Positions 54,078 through 63,526 are shown, counted from the stretch's first letter. The stretch is 64,000 nt of DNA from Chitinophaga jiangningensis (GCF_900142605.1 NZ_FRBL01000001.1:992001-1056000); one strand, 5' to 3'. Numbers and translations: made by a program. Notes: generated by a model not told the origin, from the letters alone.

Positions 54078-55058
54078 ATGCTGCAGGATACGCATAACCG
54101 CATTATCAACTATGTGCGACTGTCGGTAACCGACCGTTGTAACCTCCGCTGCACCTATTGCATGCCGGAGAAAATGCAGTTTGAGCAGCATGCCAGCATC
54201 CTTACTGACGATGAAATCCTGCGGCTGATGAAGTTGCTCGCCTTCGACGGCGTATCCAAGATCCGCATTACCGGCGGCGAACCATTCATGCGCCCCGGAC
54301 TGATCACGCTGCTGGAAAAAATCAAAAACATCGACGGCATCACCGATATATCCATCACCACCAATGGGGTACTCACCAAAAAATTCATTCCTGCACTCAG
54401 CAAACTCGGTATACACAACATCAATCTCAGCCTGGATACCCTCGACGGGCAAAGGTTTACGCAAATCACCCGCCGCGATAAATTCGCAGCCGTGATGGAT
54501 AGCTTCAACACCATGCTCAGTCACGACATGCAGGTTAAAGTGAATATGGTTGTGATGGAAAACGTGAATACGGACGAAATCGTTGATTTCGCCAAACTTA
54601 CCGAACATCAGCGCGTAGCCATCCGCTATATTGAAGAAATGCCGTTTAACGGCCAGGATAAAGGGTTTTCAGGGGTTAGCTGGGATTATCACCGTATACT
54701 GTCAGCCATCACAGATTACTATCCGCTGGAGAAATTAACAGACGCACCGCATTCCACTTCGCTCAATTATAAAATACCCGGGTTCAACGGTACTATAGGC
54801 GTTATTCCTGCGTATAGCCGCACCTTCTGCGGCACCTGCAACCGGCTTCGTATATCCGCCACCGGTAGTTTGAAAACCTGCCTGTATGGCAACAACATGC
54901 TGAATATACGGGACCTGATGCGCAACCACGACTTCACGGACATGCATATACGCAGTGGTATTCATGCAGCCGTAAAAGAAAAATTCATTGACGGTAAAGA
55001 AGCGGAAAAGCATTATCTCACGGGCATTATGGAGAGCATGTCCCTCATCGGCGGATAA
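54078..55058 (+). CDS. moaA: GTP 3',8-cyclase (radical SAM)
   Basis: The 326-residue enzyme has the radical-SAM cluster CNLRCTYC (C21, C25, C28), a second C-terminal cluster (C251, C254, C268 in FCGTCNRLRI...KTC) and ends in the Gly-Gly needed in MoaA (MSLIGG). It converts GTP to 3',8-cyclo-7,8-dihydro-GTP, the first step of molybdopterin synthesis. It ends directly against the convergent TauE stop with no gap. Confidence 0.96.
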   Translation: MLQDTHNRIINYVRLSVTDRCNLRCTYCMPEKMQFEQHASILTDDEILRLMKLLAFDGVSKIRITGGEPFMRPGLITLLEKIKNIDGITDISITTNGVLTKKFIPALSKLGIHNINLSLDTLDGQRFTQITRRDKFAAVMDSFNTMLSHDMQVKVNMVVMENVNTDEIVDFAKLTEHQRVAIRYIEEMPFNGQDKGFSGVSWDYHRILSAITDYYPLEKLTDAPHSTSLNYKIPGFNGTIGVIPAYSRTFCGTCNRLRISATGSLKTCLYGNNMLNIRDLMRNHDFTDMHIRSGIHAAVKEKFIDGKEAEKHYLTGIMESMSLIGG

Positions 55059-55799
55059 CTATTTCAACAGCATACGTACACCCGCATATAAAATCAATAT
55101 CGCCGTAGCAGCCGCCACCCACTTAGGTTTCAGCACTTTGGCACTCAGCCTCGCTCCAATCTGACCACCTATTACCACCGCCAGCAACAAAGGAAATACG
55201 ACTTCCCAATTGAATACAATCTGCTTTTTAGCTACCTGACCAAAAATACCGGAGATAGAATTTACCAGGATAAAGAAGCTACTCAGGCCTGCGATATTTT
55301 TTGATGTATCATATTTCCCCAGCTTCAGTACCGGCGCCAGGTAAATGCCGCCACCAATGCCGGTCATACCCGATAGCAGCCCAATTCCGCCACCAATGAT
55401 TCCGTACACTATACCGTTACTATGCTTTACTTCTTCGGTATCTTTATTTCTCTCAAAAAACAAGCGATAGCACATACACACTGCCGCGAGCGTTAACGCA
55501 ATACCCAGCAACAGAAAAAACTGCTCCTGCTTCAACGGCAGATAGCTGCCAATAAAAGCCATGGGCACGCTGATCAGCGAAAGCTGCCAGGCCTTTTTCA
55601 ACGGCAGGTGCCCCTGTTTATAAAAGTGATATACGCCGCCGGTTACTACTGCGATATTACACAGCAGGGCAGTGGATTTCATTAACTGGAAATCAATGCC
55701 CCAGAGCGCCAGGATGGCCAGGTAGCTGGATCCGCCACCAAAGCCGGCTGCAGAGTATAACAGCGCTACCAGAAAAAATAAAAAACAAAGTGTGAGCAC
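55059..55799 (-). CDS. TauE/SafE-family sulfite exporter-like membrane protein
   Basis: The protein has about eight membrane helices and the TauE/SafE pattern, with GFGGGSSYLAILALWG near the N-terminus and GGGIGLLSGMTGIGGGIYLAPVL in the middle. I chose the GTG at 55799 (246 residues) because it avoids overlapping moeB; ATGs at 55853 and 55871 would overlap it by 44-62 bp. The family exports sulfite or other small sulfur anions. Its place inside a Moco cluster hints at sulfur metabolism. Confidence 0.85.
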   Translation of the reverse strand: MLTLCFLFFLVALLYSAAGFGGGSSYLAILALWGIDFQLMKSTALLCNIAVVTGGVYHFYKQGHLPLKKAWQLSLISVPMAFIGSYLPLKQEQFFLLLGIALTLAAVCMCYRLFFERNKDTEEVKHSNGIVYGIIGGGIGLLSGMTGIGGGIYLAPVLKLGKYDTSKNIAGLSSFFILVNSISGIFGQVAKKQIVFNWEVVFPLLLAVVIGGQIGARLSAKVLKPKWVAAATAILILYAGVRMLLK

Positions 55800-55809
55800 G
55801 TTAGCTGGA

Positions 55810-56892
55810 TTAGTAGGTGGCCATAGTATCGTCGATGGTGCAGGCCCATGCATGGATGCCTCCTTCCACATTGTAGATATCCTTTACGCCCAGCTCGAGC
55901 AAACGCTGTGCTACAGCCCGGCTACGCATACCATGATGACACAGTACCGCTACCGGTGCACTGATATCCAGCGCCGGGAACTGCTGAATCACCTGTCCCA
56001 TAGGAATGTGCAGCGCCTGCGGCAGGTGACATATTTCCCATTCATCTTCTTCGCGTACATCGAGCAAAAGAAACTTTTTATCGCTTGTAATCCAGTCCTG
56101 CAGCTGCTGTACATTGAGGGGCTGTACACCCGCCACCATGCATACATCCTGGTGGTAATCGGCCTGTAAAGCGGTGATGTGCCTGTTCTCCTCTACGGCC
56201 TGAAAATTGAAAATATGCTGCATGTTATGCAGTGTATCAATCGTCATCAGCTGATTCCGTAAAGGCGTACCTATGCCGGTAATGATTTTCACCACTTCAT
56301 TGGCCTGGTAAGTACCTATTATGCCGGGGAGTACCCCAAGCACACCAATCTCGCTGCAGTTCAGCATTTCGCCGGGCTCCGGTGCTTCCGGAAATATACA
56401 CCGGTAGGTAGCGCCCTCCTGGTAATTGAACACGCTCACCTGGCCTTCATACTTGTAAATGGCGCCGTACACGAGCGGTTTTCCCGCTATCACACAGGCA
56501 TCATTGATGAGGTAGCGCGTACCGAAATTATCTGTACAGTCTACCACTACATCATATTTTTCTATTATGGAGATGGCATTGTCCACCGTGATCCAGGTAT
56601 CGTGCATGAATATTTCGATCTCGGGGTTGAGCTGGTGCAGGCGGTGTGCTGCCAGTTTTACTTTGGGTTTCCCCTGATCCGCTGTGGTGTAAAGCACCTG
56701 CCGTTGCAGGTTGGTGATGGATACGTTGTCGTGCTCCACAATACCGATGCGGCCTACGCCCATGGCTGTCAGGTATTGCAACACGGGCACACCTAAGCCA
56801 CCGGCGCCAATCACCAGTACGGATGCGTTTTGCAGCATTTGCTGCTTTTCTGGTCCAAATCCTTCCAGTCTTGTCTGCCTGTCGTAACGCAT
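55810..56892 (-). CDS. moeB: Molybdopterin-synthase adenylyltransferase with rhodanese domain
   Basis: The 360-residue protein has an E1-like part with GAGGLG (29-34), the DCTDNFGTRYLIND motif and the catalytic C179 in NCSEIGVLGV. A rhodanese domain (about 265-355) has active-site C318 in LCHHGMRS. It thus activates MoaD and also can deliver sulfur, like the human MOCS3 fusion. The two C-x-x-C zinc pairs of E. coli MoeB are not obvious. Confidence 0.92.
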   Translation of the reverse strand: MRYDRQTRLEGFGPEKQQMLQNASVLVIGAGGLGVPVLQYLTAMGVGRIGIVEHDNVSITNLQRQVLYTTADQGKPKVKLAAHRLHQLNPEIEIFMHDTWITVDNAISIIEKYDVVVDCTDNFGTRYLINDACVIAGKPLVYGAIYKYEGQVSVFNYQEGATYRCIFPEAPEPGEMLNCSEIGVLGVLPGIIGTYQANEVVKIITGIGTPLRNQLMTIDTLHNMQHIFNFQAVEENRHITALQADYHQDVCMVAGVQPLNVQQLQDWITSDKKFLLLDVREEDEWEICHLPQALHIPMGQVIQQFPALDISAPVAVLCHHGMRSRAVAQRLLELGVKDIYNVEGGIHAWACTIDDTMATY

Positions 56893-56933
56893 TGGGTTCA
56901 GTATTAGTAATGAGACTTAAAGGTAATAAATCG

Positions 56934-57470
56934 CTATACTTTTTTGTACATCATCACGATGTCGGAGAATACGCCGGGGGTAATTTCGATGGCGTCGGGA
57001 ATGCGGCCGGCTTCCACGAAGCCGAAGTTGCGGTAGAGTTGAATAGCTTTTTCGTTGGCGGAGGCTACCTGCAGGGTGATGAGCCAGAGGTCGTCGTGCT
57101 CCTCTACCCAGCGTAGCATGGCCGTCATGAGGCGGCGGCCGATGCCCATGTTCTGATAGGCTTTGGCTACGCCAATGCCCATTTCACCTATGTGCGTACG
57201 CTTGTCGTGACCGGTGTTATCCACATTTATGGCTCCTATGATCTGTCCTTTTACTTCGGCCACCAGCAGGAGTTGCCGCGGCTTATCTATATGCGACTTG
57301 ATGAAGGCCTCTTCTCCCTCTACATCCAGCTCCAGGGCCTCGTTGTGATTAAACAGGAGAAAGTCAGTTTCCGCGGTCATGCGCTGGTAGTTAGCTAACA
57401 AGCCGGCCGCATCCTTGAGGCGTGCCGGGCGGATAATCAGCTCTTCTCCGTTTGATAGAAAATGTCGCAT
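56934..57470 (-). CDS. GNAT-family N-acetyltransferase
   Basis: The 178-residue protein has the GNAT acetyl-CoA motif QNMGIGRRLMTAML and the later ANEKAIQLYRNFGFVEAGR motif. The acetyl acceptor (a protein N-terminus, amine or antibiotic) cannot be told. It follows a cytochrome c gene whose terminator separates them. Confidence 0.9.
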   Translation of the reverse strand: MRHFLSNGEELIIRPARLKDAAGLLANYQRMTAETDFLLFNHNEALELDVEGEEAFIKSHIDKPRQLLLVAEVKGQIIGAINVDNTGHDKRTHIGEMGIGVAKAYQNMGIGRRLMTAMLRWVEEHDDLWLITLQVASANEKAIQLYRNFGFVEAGRIPDAIEITPGVFSDIVMMYKKV

Positions 57471-57481
57471 GATACGAAAAT

Positions 57482-57507
57482 AAAAAAAGCGACCGTTTCC
57501 GGTCGCT
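57482..57507 (-). terminator. Terminator after the cytochrome c gene
   Basis: Stem AGCGACCG/CGGTCGCT with a TTTC loop (57488-57507); on the minus strand it is followed by seven T residues. It lies 27 bp past the cytochrome stop. Confidence 0.85.
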
Positions 57508-57533
57508 GATTGTTTTAAACCTTACTAAAATTT

Positions 57534-57833
57534 TTATGATGCTTTGGCATTTGTTTTAACAAAGTCCAGCACAGCTGCCTTTTGGTCATCGGTGAGTTTG
57601 GCTTTGCGGGCCATCCGATCGATAATGCCAGGCCACTTTTCGGCAGTGCGGGTTTCAGGCCATTTGTAACCATGACATTTATTGCAGTTCTGGCGGTACA
57701 CCGTTTTGCCTTGTGACTCCGGATATTTTGCAAAAGCCGCTTCGGTAGCTGCTGCCTTATCCGGATTGGAAGTACCTTTACTGCATCCCCATAGTAATAC
57801 TGCGATCACCGATAACTGGAGTAATGTTTTCAT
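57534..57833 (-). CDS. Small mono-haem cytochrome c lipoprotein
   Basis: The 99-residue protein has a lipobox (WGC, residue 17) and one haem-binding CNKCH (C50, C53, H54); M74 is a possible second ligand. It is probably anchored to the outer or inner membrane on the periplasmic side and carries electrons. Its partner enzyme is not in the window. The neighbouring Moco and TauE genes make a molybdoenzyme partner conceivable. Confidence 0.85.
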   Translation of the reverse strand: MKTLLQLSVIAVLLWGCSKGTSNPDKAAATEAAFAKYPESQGKTVYRQNCNKCHGYKWPETRTAEKWPGIIDRMARKAKLTDDQKAAVLDFVKTNAKAS

Positions 57834-57899
57834 AAACCTTTATTGAATATATCAGATTATTTGACCATACTCAAGGTAAAGATTTTTTATGAATTACAG

Positions 57900-59171
57900 T
57901 TATTGGATCTTGCCGGCACCAAAATAAGACTGCAATACGGCCGGAATGTTGATACCATCCTCATGCTGGTTGTTTTCCAGCACACAGGCCATAATGCGGG
58001 GCAACGCCAGGGAGCTGCCATTCAGGGTATGCACCAGCTGCGGTTTACCGTTACCTTCTTTGAAACGGATCTTGCAACGGTTACTCTGATAGCCTTCAAA
58101 GTTGCTCACAGAGCTCACTTCCAGCCATTTTTCCTGGGCAGCGCTGTAAACTTCAAAGTCGTAGGTAAGCGCAGAGGTAAAGCTCATATCGCCGCCGCAT
58201 AAACGCAGAATGCGGTAAGGCAGCTGCAGGGACTGCAACAGGCTTTCCACATGTTCCACCATTTCATCCAGCACTTCATATGACTTGTCGGGATGCGTAA
58301 GCTGTACCAGTTCTACCTTATCGAACTGGTGCAGGCGGTTCAGGCCGCGCACATCCTTGCCATAAGAACCCGCTTCGCGGCGGAAGCAAGGGGTATAGCC
58401 GGTCATACGAATCGGCAGATCGGTATCTTTCAGAATCTCATCGCGGTAGAGGTTTGTTAAAGGCACCTCGGCGGTAGGGATCAGGAAGAAGTTATCTTCT
58501 GTGGCGTGGTACATCTGCCCTTCTTTATCCGGCAGCTGACCGGTACCGAAGGCACTGGCTTCATTCACCATGTAAGGAGGGGCAAATTCGGTATAACCAG
58601 CGTTGATGTTATAGTCCAGGAAATACTGGATCATAGCGCGTTGCAGGCGTGCTCCCTTATTTTTATAAACAGGGAAACCACTACCGGTGATTTTGTTGCC
58701 CAGTTCAAAATCGATCAGGTCGTATTTTTTGGTAAGATCCCAGTGAGGCACTGCACCGGCGTACAATGCAGGGATTTCGCCATGCTGGCGCACCACCACG
58801 TTATCTTCCGGGGTTTTACCTTCCGGCACTAGTGGAGATGGCAGGTTAGGCAGCTTTACCAGGGTATCGAGCAATTCTTTTTCTGTGGCATTGAGCGCAT
58901 CGTTTACAGGTGCCAGGCGTCCTTTCAGTTCATTCACCTGGTTGCGCATGGCTTCCCCTTCCTCTTTTTTGCCCTGGCCCATCAGTTTACCAATCTCTTT
59001 GGAGAGACTGTTTACCTGCGCCTGTGTTTCATCGTATTCCAGGGTGAGCTTCTTACGCTTGTCGTCCAGCGCAATCACCTCATCCACCAGGTTGGTTTCT
59101 TTAAAATTTTTGACAGCCAGTCTTTCGAGGACCAGCTCTTTATTCTGACGTATAAACGGTACTTGTAACAT
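57900..59171 (-). CDS. serS: Seryl-tRNA synthetase
   Basis: The 423-residue class II synthetase has the N-terminal coiled-coil arm (about 30-105) that binds tRNA-Ser, motif 2 FRREAGSYGKDVRGLNRLHQFDKVE and motif 3 NGSSLALPRIMACVLENNQ. Full length. A TATCTTTG -7 box sits 22 nt before the start, overlapping the end of the nadE gene region. Confidence 0.97.
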   Translation of the reverse strand: MLQVPFIRQNKELVLERLAVKNFKETNLVDEVIALDDKRKKLTLEYDETQAQVNSLSKEIGKLMGQGKKEEGEAMRNQVNELKGRLAPVNDALNATEKELLDTLVKLPNLPSPLVPEGKTPEDNVVVRQHGEIPALYAGAVPHWDLTKKYDLIDFELGNKITGSGFPVYKNKGARLQRAMIQYFLDYNINAGYTEFAPPYMVNEASAFGTGQLPDKEGQMYHATEDNFFLIPTAEVPLTNLYRDEILKDTDLPIRMTGYTPCFRREAGSYGKDVRGLNRLHQFDKVELVQLTHPDKSYEVLDEMVEHVESLLQSLQLPYRILRLCGGDMSFTSALTYDFEVYSAAQEKWLEVSSVSNFEGYQSNRCKIRFKEGNGKPQLVHTLNGSSLALPRIMACVLENNQHEDGINIPAVLQSYFGAGKIQ

Positions 59172-59193
59172 TATTGAATTTTAAAAATTTGGA

Positions 59194-59201
59194 CAAAGAT
59201 A
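59194..59201 (-). promoter_or_regulatory. -7 box (TATCTTTG) of serS
   Basis: Exact TAnnTTTG match on the minus strand in the gap between nadE and serS; -33 box not clear. Confidence 0.45.
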
Positions 59202-59205
59202 AAGG

Positions 59206-60873
59206 CTATATCAGATATTTTCCTACGATCGGCACGCGGCGGCCCACGCCAAAGGCCTTGGATGATACGCGAATGATCGGACAGAACTGGTTGCGCTTGT
59301 ATTCGTTGGCGTTCACCATTTTCAGTGTCCGCGAGACTAAAGCAGCATCAAAGCCCTGTGCAATGATCTCACGCGGCCCTTGCCGGCGCTCGATGTATTG
59401 ATATAGCAGCTTGTCGAGCACAGCGTAGTCCGGGAGACTATCACTGTCCTTCTGACCAGGTCGCAGTTCAGCGGAAGGCGCCTTATCGATGATGTTTTGC
59501 GGGATGATCTCCTTGTCCCGGTTGATATAACGGGCAAGCGCATATACCTGCATTTTATACACATCTCCCAAAACAGATAACCCTCCGGCCATATCTCCGT
59601 AGAGCGTACCGTACCCTGTGGATAACTCGCTTTTATTGCTGGTATTCAGCAGGATATAACCGAATTTATTGGAAAGTCCCATCAGCAGGTTTCCCCTGAT
59701 GCGGGACTGTGTATTTTCTTCAGCCACATTAAACGGAAGGCCTTTGAAGTAAGGTTCCAGCGTTTGCAGGAAGCTTTCGTAAATGGTATTAATGCGGATG
59801 ATGTCGTAGGGATTTTTCAGATTTTCTGATAAGGCTACGGCGTCATCTACTGAATGTTCGGTAGAATAAGGAGATGGCATCAGCACCGCCCGCACGTTGT
59901 CAGCTCCCAGGGCATCGCAGGCGATGGCCAGGGTAACAGCGCTGTCGATCCCGCCGGAAGACCCCAGGATGGCCTTTGTAAAGCCCATTTTCCCGAAATA
60001 ATCGCGGATACCGAGTACCAGTGCATCGTAGATGCGATCAATGTTATGTTCAAATTCAAGAGAAGTAAGCGGGGAGAAGGTACCGGTTTCAGCTACCGCG
60101 GCACCGTTGTGGAGCAATGGTTCCAGGTCCAGGCCGCCCATTGCTTCCTCGAAGTAAGGGAGCTCTTTTACGATGTTACCCTGTGCATCAAAAATGAGGG
60201 AACCACCATCGAACACGATTTCCGTCTGGCTGCCTACGGTGTTGCAGTAGAACATGGGCAGGCGGTATTTGAGTACGTTGGCGCGGATGATCTCTTTACG
60301 GTCTTCGTCGTGATCGTAGTCGAACGGAGAGGCGCTGAGGTTGATCATCACATCCGGCTGCTGCTCCATGAGCTTATCCATGGGGCAGATGCGGTAGAGC
60401 AGGTTTTCTCCCAGGTTCCAGATGTCCTCACAGATGGTAACTGCCAGTTTTTTCCCTTTGAACGGAATCACGTTCCATTCGAAAGATGGTTCAAAGTAGC
60501 GGTACTCATCAAACACGTCGTAGGTGGGGAGCAGTGTTTTATGAACGATATGTTTTACTTCGCCTTCGTACAGGAACCATGCAGCGTTAAAGAGGTCTTT
60601 CCCTTCGGGCTGCGGGTTACGGGCGGGAGCGCCCACCAGCACGGCGATGTCGGTAGCATGTTGTTTGATCTGGTTGATGGCTGCATAGCTTTGGGCGATG
60701 AAGTCTTCAAATTCCAGGAAATCCCTTGGCGGGTATCCGCACACACAGAGTTCTGAAAACACTACCAGGTCAGCACCCTGGGCCTTAGCGGCCTGTATGC
60801 CTTCAATAATCCTGGCGGTATTTCTTTCGAAATTGCCGATGTGATAATTCTGCTGTGCCAGTATGATCTTCAT
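59206..60873 (-). CDS. nadE: Glutamine-dependent NAD+ synthetase
   Basis: The 555-residue protein has an N-terminal nitrilase-type glutaminase (E41 in FSELCVCGYPP, a Lys in HKTLLPTYDVFDEYRYF, Cys in VTICEDIW) and a C-terminal synthetase with the PP-loop SSGGIDSAV. It makes NAD+ from deamido-NAD using glutamine nitrogen. All key residues are seen. The outer-membrane barrel gene lies 19 bp upstream. Confidence 0.96.
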   Translation of the reverse strand: MKIILAQQNYHIGNFERNTARIIEGIQAAKAQGADLVVFSELCVCGYPPRDFLEFEDFIAQSYAAINQIKQHATDIAVLVGAPARNPQPEGKDLFNAAWFLYEGEVKHIVHKTLLPTYDVFDEYRYFEPSFEWNVIPFKGKKLAVTICEDIWNLGENLLYRICPMDKLMEQQPDVMINLSASPFDYDHDEDRKEIIRANVLKYRLPMFYCNTVGSQTEIVFDGGSLIFDAQGNIVKELPYFEEAMGGLDLEPLLHNGAAVAETGTFSPLTSLEFEHNIDRIYDALVLGIRDYFGKMGFTKAILGSSGGIDSAVTLAIACDALGADNVRAVLMPSPYSTEHSVDDAVALSENLKNPYDIIRINTIYESFLQTLEPYFKGLPFNVAEENTQSRIRGNLLMGLSNKFGYILLNTSNKSELSTGYGTLYGDMAGGLSVLGDVYKMQVYALARYINRDKEIIPQNIIDKAPSAELRPGQKDSDSLPDYAVLDKLLYQYIERRQGPREIIAQGFDAALVSRTLKMVNANEYKRNQFCPIIRVSSKAFGVGRRVPIVGKYLI

Positions 60874-60892
60874 ATCTTCAGTTATTATCTTC

Positions 60893-61579
60893 TTAAAAAT
60901 ATACGCCTAAACGCAGTGCAAAGCTATTAATATTCACTCTGCCATCGTTCCATTTTGCATTGCGGGTGGCATCAATAAAGCCGTTCTGGTAAATGAGGCC
61001 TACTGATCCGGTGAGTGATTCACTCAGTTCATAGTCAACCCCAGCACCTATTAACATCCCGATGTTGATTCTGTTTACATCCGGGAGGATGTTTACTTTA
61101 TCGAACGACTGTGTGGGTGTAGTAACGTCCACTCTGGCGCTCACCGGGAAGGCGAAATAGGTCCCGAATTGTCCCCAGAAGGCCATTCCGTAGTCGTTCT
61201 GATTTGTTTTCAGCTTCAGCGCCAGCGGAATCTGAATATGTGTGAATTTAAAATTATACTCCGCAGGTTGGGCTTTATAGTCGCTCAGCCCTTTGCCGGC
61301 GTCGTATTTTATTTTGCTGCCACCCAGCACTACATTGAATCCTGAGGCGATCGCATAATTCCCCTGTTCGTTGAGACTAAAATCCGCGATGAGGCCGAAT
61401 CCCAGTCCTGCTTTGGCGCCGGTACGCGAGGCGCCGGATTCCTGTGGATTCATGATGGAAATGCTCGGATCGAGGTTAAACCCCAGTCTTACTCTTTTTT
61501 GAAATTGGCCATAGTTGCTTTGTCCCGATGCTCCCTTCACTACTCCCAACACCAGCATTATAAATAAAATCCGCTTCAT
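60893..61579 (-). CDS. Outer-membrane beta-barrel protein (PorT-like)
   Basis: I chose the ATG at 61579 (MKRILFIMLVLGVVKGASGQ), which gives a clean signal peptide; the frame from 61609 adds ten polar residues. The 228-residue protein has alternating amphipathic strands (QIPLALKLK, MAFWGQFGTYFAFPV, INSFALRLGVYF) and an aromatic C-terminal end, as in small Bacteroidota barrels. It lies directly ahead of nadE and divergent from gldB. PorT similarity is moderate. Confidence 0.8.
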   Translation of the reverse strand: MKRILFIMLVLGVVKGASGQSNYGQFQKRVRLGFNLDPSISIMNPQESGASRTGAKAGLGFGLIADFSLNEQGNYAIASGFNVVLGGSKIKYDAGKGLSDYKAQPAEYNFKFTHIQIPLALKLKTNQNDYGMAFWGQFGTYFAFPVSARVDVTTPTQSFDKVNILPDVNRINIGMLIGAGVDYELSESLTGSVGLIYQNGFIDATRNAKWNDGRVNINSFALRLGVYF

Positions 61580-61650
61580 ATTAAGGATATTGTCTTTTTT
61601 TAAGTACAAGGTATATAATAAATTTACCCTTTATTCAGTTTTTAAGAGCG

Positions 61651-62685
61651 ATGCAAAGTTACACTATTATAAGCACCCGTTTTAGCTGGCTGTTGCTGGC
61701 TGCCGTAGCCATGGCTTCCTGTAAATCAGGCCCTAAGCCGCCAGATGTAAGCCATATAAGCGTTACCGTTAGTACGCAACGTTTTGACTCAGCGCTGTTT
61801 ACGATCGATACAAACAACATACAGCCGGGCCTGGCCAAGCTGCATGCGGATTATCCGGTGTTTACGCCCGTGTATATGACCGATATTATGAATCTCGGTG
61901 CATATGCCGACAGCAGTGCTGCTCTTCAGCAACAACTGCACCTGTTTCTTACCACACCTGACTTCCGGCAGCTGGAAACTGCGGTGCAGCAAAAGTTTGG
62001 CAATTTATCCGCGGTCCGCAAAGATCTGGAACAGGCTTTTAAATACACGAAGTACTACCTCCCGAATTTTAAAACGCCGCAGGTGGTGACTTTTATATCC
62101 GGCATTGCCAATTATGGTGCCGTTACGGTGGATTCTCTCCTGGGCATAGGCCTGGACATGTACATGGGCGCGGATTTCCCGCCTTATGGCATGATCGAGG
62201 ACCTGCCGTCCTACATGATCCGCAGGTTTACGCCGGAGTACATTGCTACTAATGCCATGCAGGTGATCCATAACCAGCTGTATCCGATGCGTACCAGCGG
62301 TACGTTGATTTCGCAGATACTGGATGCGGGGAGACAACAATATTTCCTTGGAAAAGTGCTACCGCATACGGATGATACCATCAGGCTCGGCTATACGAAG
62401 GAGCAGTTGAAATGGTGCTACGACAACGAGCAGATGATCTGGCAATTTTTCATACAAAACAATTTACTGTATTCCACTGACTGGCAGGATATCAGCCATT
62501 TCATGGGCGATGGCCCTGCTACACAGGGCATGCCTGAAGGCTCACCTGGAAAGATCGGAAATTTTGTGGGCTTACAGATTGTGAACAAATACATGGATAA
62601 GCATCCGGAGATGAGTCTGCAGCAGCTGTTGGAAATGAAGGATGTGATGGAAATATTCAATGAAGCTAAGTATCGCCCGCGGTAG
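61651..62685 (+). CDS. gldB: Gliding motility lipoprotein GldB
   Basis: The 344-residue lipoprotein (lipobox MASC, residue 24) matches the GldB family: RFDSALFTIDT near the start, LDMYMGADFPPYGM and the C-terminal EGSPGKIGNFVGLQIVNKYM. In Flavobacterium, GldB is needed for gliding and chitin use. gldC does not follow here. It is next to nadE, a common arrangement in the phylum. Confidence 0.9.
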   Translation: MQSYTIISTRFSWLLLAAVAMASCKSGPKPPDVSHISVTVSTQRFDSALFTIDTNNIQPGLAKLHADYPVFTPVYMTDIMNLGAYADSSAALQQQLHLFLTTPDFRQLETAVQQKFGNLSAVRKDLEQAFKYTKYYLPNFKTPQVVTFISGIANYGAVTVDSLLGIGLDMYMGADFPPYGMIEDLPSYMIRRFTPEYIATNAMQVIHNQLYPMRTSGTLISQILDAGRQQYFLGKVLPHTDDTIRLGYTKEQLKWCYDNEQMIWQFFIQNNLLYSTDWQDISHFMGDGPATQGMPEGSPGKIGNFVGLQIVNKYMDKHPEMSLQQLLEMKDVMEIFNEAKYRPR

Positions 62686-62725
62686 TTAACAAAAATCGCG
62701 GGCACATGCCGCAGGTACTGCGGCA
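62675..62725. repeat. Two hairpins at the gldB/apaG convergent end
   Basis: GCCCGCG (62675-62681) pairs with CGCGGGC (62697-62703) around a 15-nt loop, and TGCCGCA-GGTAC-TGCGGCA (62707-62725) follows. Possibly terminators; the first overlaps the gldB stop. Confidence 0.5.
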
Positions 62726-62750
62726 GCTGAAATGCCGGGGTGAAGTTCGA

Positions 62751-63137
62751 TTAGTTGAGCTTAAACGGCACAATCATCTGAAACTCCGGTATTTTAACTT
62801 CGAAAAGCTTCTTATCCAGTTGGTTTTCCATCTGGTAAGTTCCATACATCTTTCCTATTTCGGTGCGGAGATTTGATCCCGAGACGTATTGATAAGTTTC
62901 ACCGGGAGCAAGCAGGGGTTGAACGCCTACTACGCCTTCGCCTTCAACTTCACGGTGGTTACCGTTCGAATCAATAATGTACCAGTGGCGGCGAAGTAAT
63001 TTGATAGGGAAAGTATTGTTGTTTTCGATAGTAATCCGGTAGGCGAACATAAATTCGCTTCCAATTGGATTCGAATAATCCGGTTGGTAGAATGTTTCCA
63101 CGCTGATTGTGATGCCCTCTGTTACCTTCTTTACCAT
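62751..63137 (-). CDS. apaG: ApaG protein
   Basis: The 128-residue ApaG/F-box-like beta-sandwich contains FAYRITIENNNTFPIKLLRRHWYIIDSNG, GEGVVGVQPLLAPGETYQYVSG and GTYQM. The family is linked to metal efflux, diadenosine polyphosphate metabolism and stress, but its precise role is unclear. The 62 bp between this gene and the upstream small protein make cotranscription possible. Confidence 0.93.
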   Translation of the reverse strand: MVKKVTEGITISVETFYQPDYSNPIGSEFMFAYRITIENNNTFPIKLLRRHWYIIDSNGNHREVEGEGVVGVQPLLAPGETYQYVSGSNLRTEIGKMYGTYQMENQLDKKLFEVKIPEFQMIVPFKLN

Positions 63138-63199
63138 ATAACAACCTTTAACGTAAAAATAAGGAAAATTATGAGGTGTTCCCCTGCTTTAACGATTTT

Positions 63200-63526
63200 T
63201 TAGTGAATTTCCACCCCTTCCAACATTGCAGGATCGCTCTCCGCCGCTCTGGCGGCCACTTCAAAGGAGTTATTCACATAGCCGTTCCGCAGGTATTCCC
63301 TGAAATAATGATATAGAAAAGCCCAAAGACCCCACTGCCGGTATTGGCGTACATGGCACACTTCATGCCTTACCCACGCTGCATCTGCCAGGAATATTTC
63401 CTTAGAAACACCGTGCAGATGTATGGTATCGCCGATTACCATTGCTACTGCCGGCACCTTTAGCCGTTTGGCGGCCAAAAGTGCCAGCAATGATTTTTCG
63501 TGTATGCGTACTTTTATTTTTTCCAC
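63200..63526 (-). CDS. Small HExxH protein (DUF4157-like)
   Basis: The 108-residue protein contains HEVCH (54-58) followed by E89 in SFEVAARAAE, the arrangement of zinc metallopeptidase sites. It resembles the short DUF4157-type domain; it has no signal peptide. Its ATG overlaps the end of the upstream barrel gene by 13 bp, so they are translationally coupled. Whether it is an active protease is untested. Confidence 0.7.
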   Translation of the reverse strand: MEKIKVRIHEKSLLALLAAKRLKVPAVAMVIGDTIHLHGVSKEIFLADAAWVRHEVCHVRQYRQWGLWAFLYHYFREYLRNGYVNNSFEVAARAAESDPAMLEGVEIH

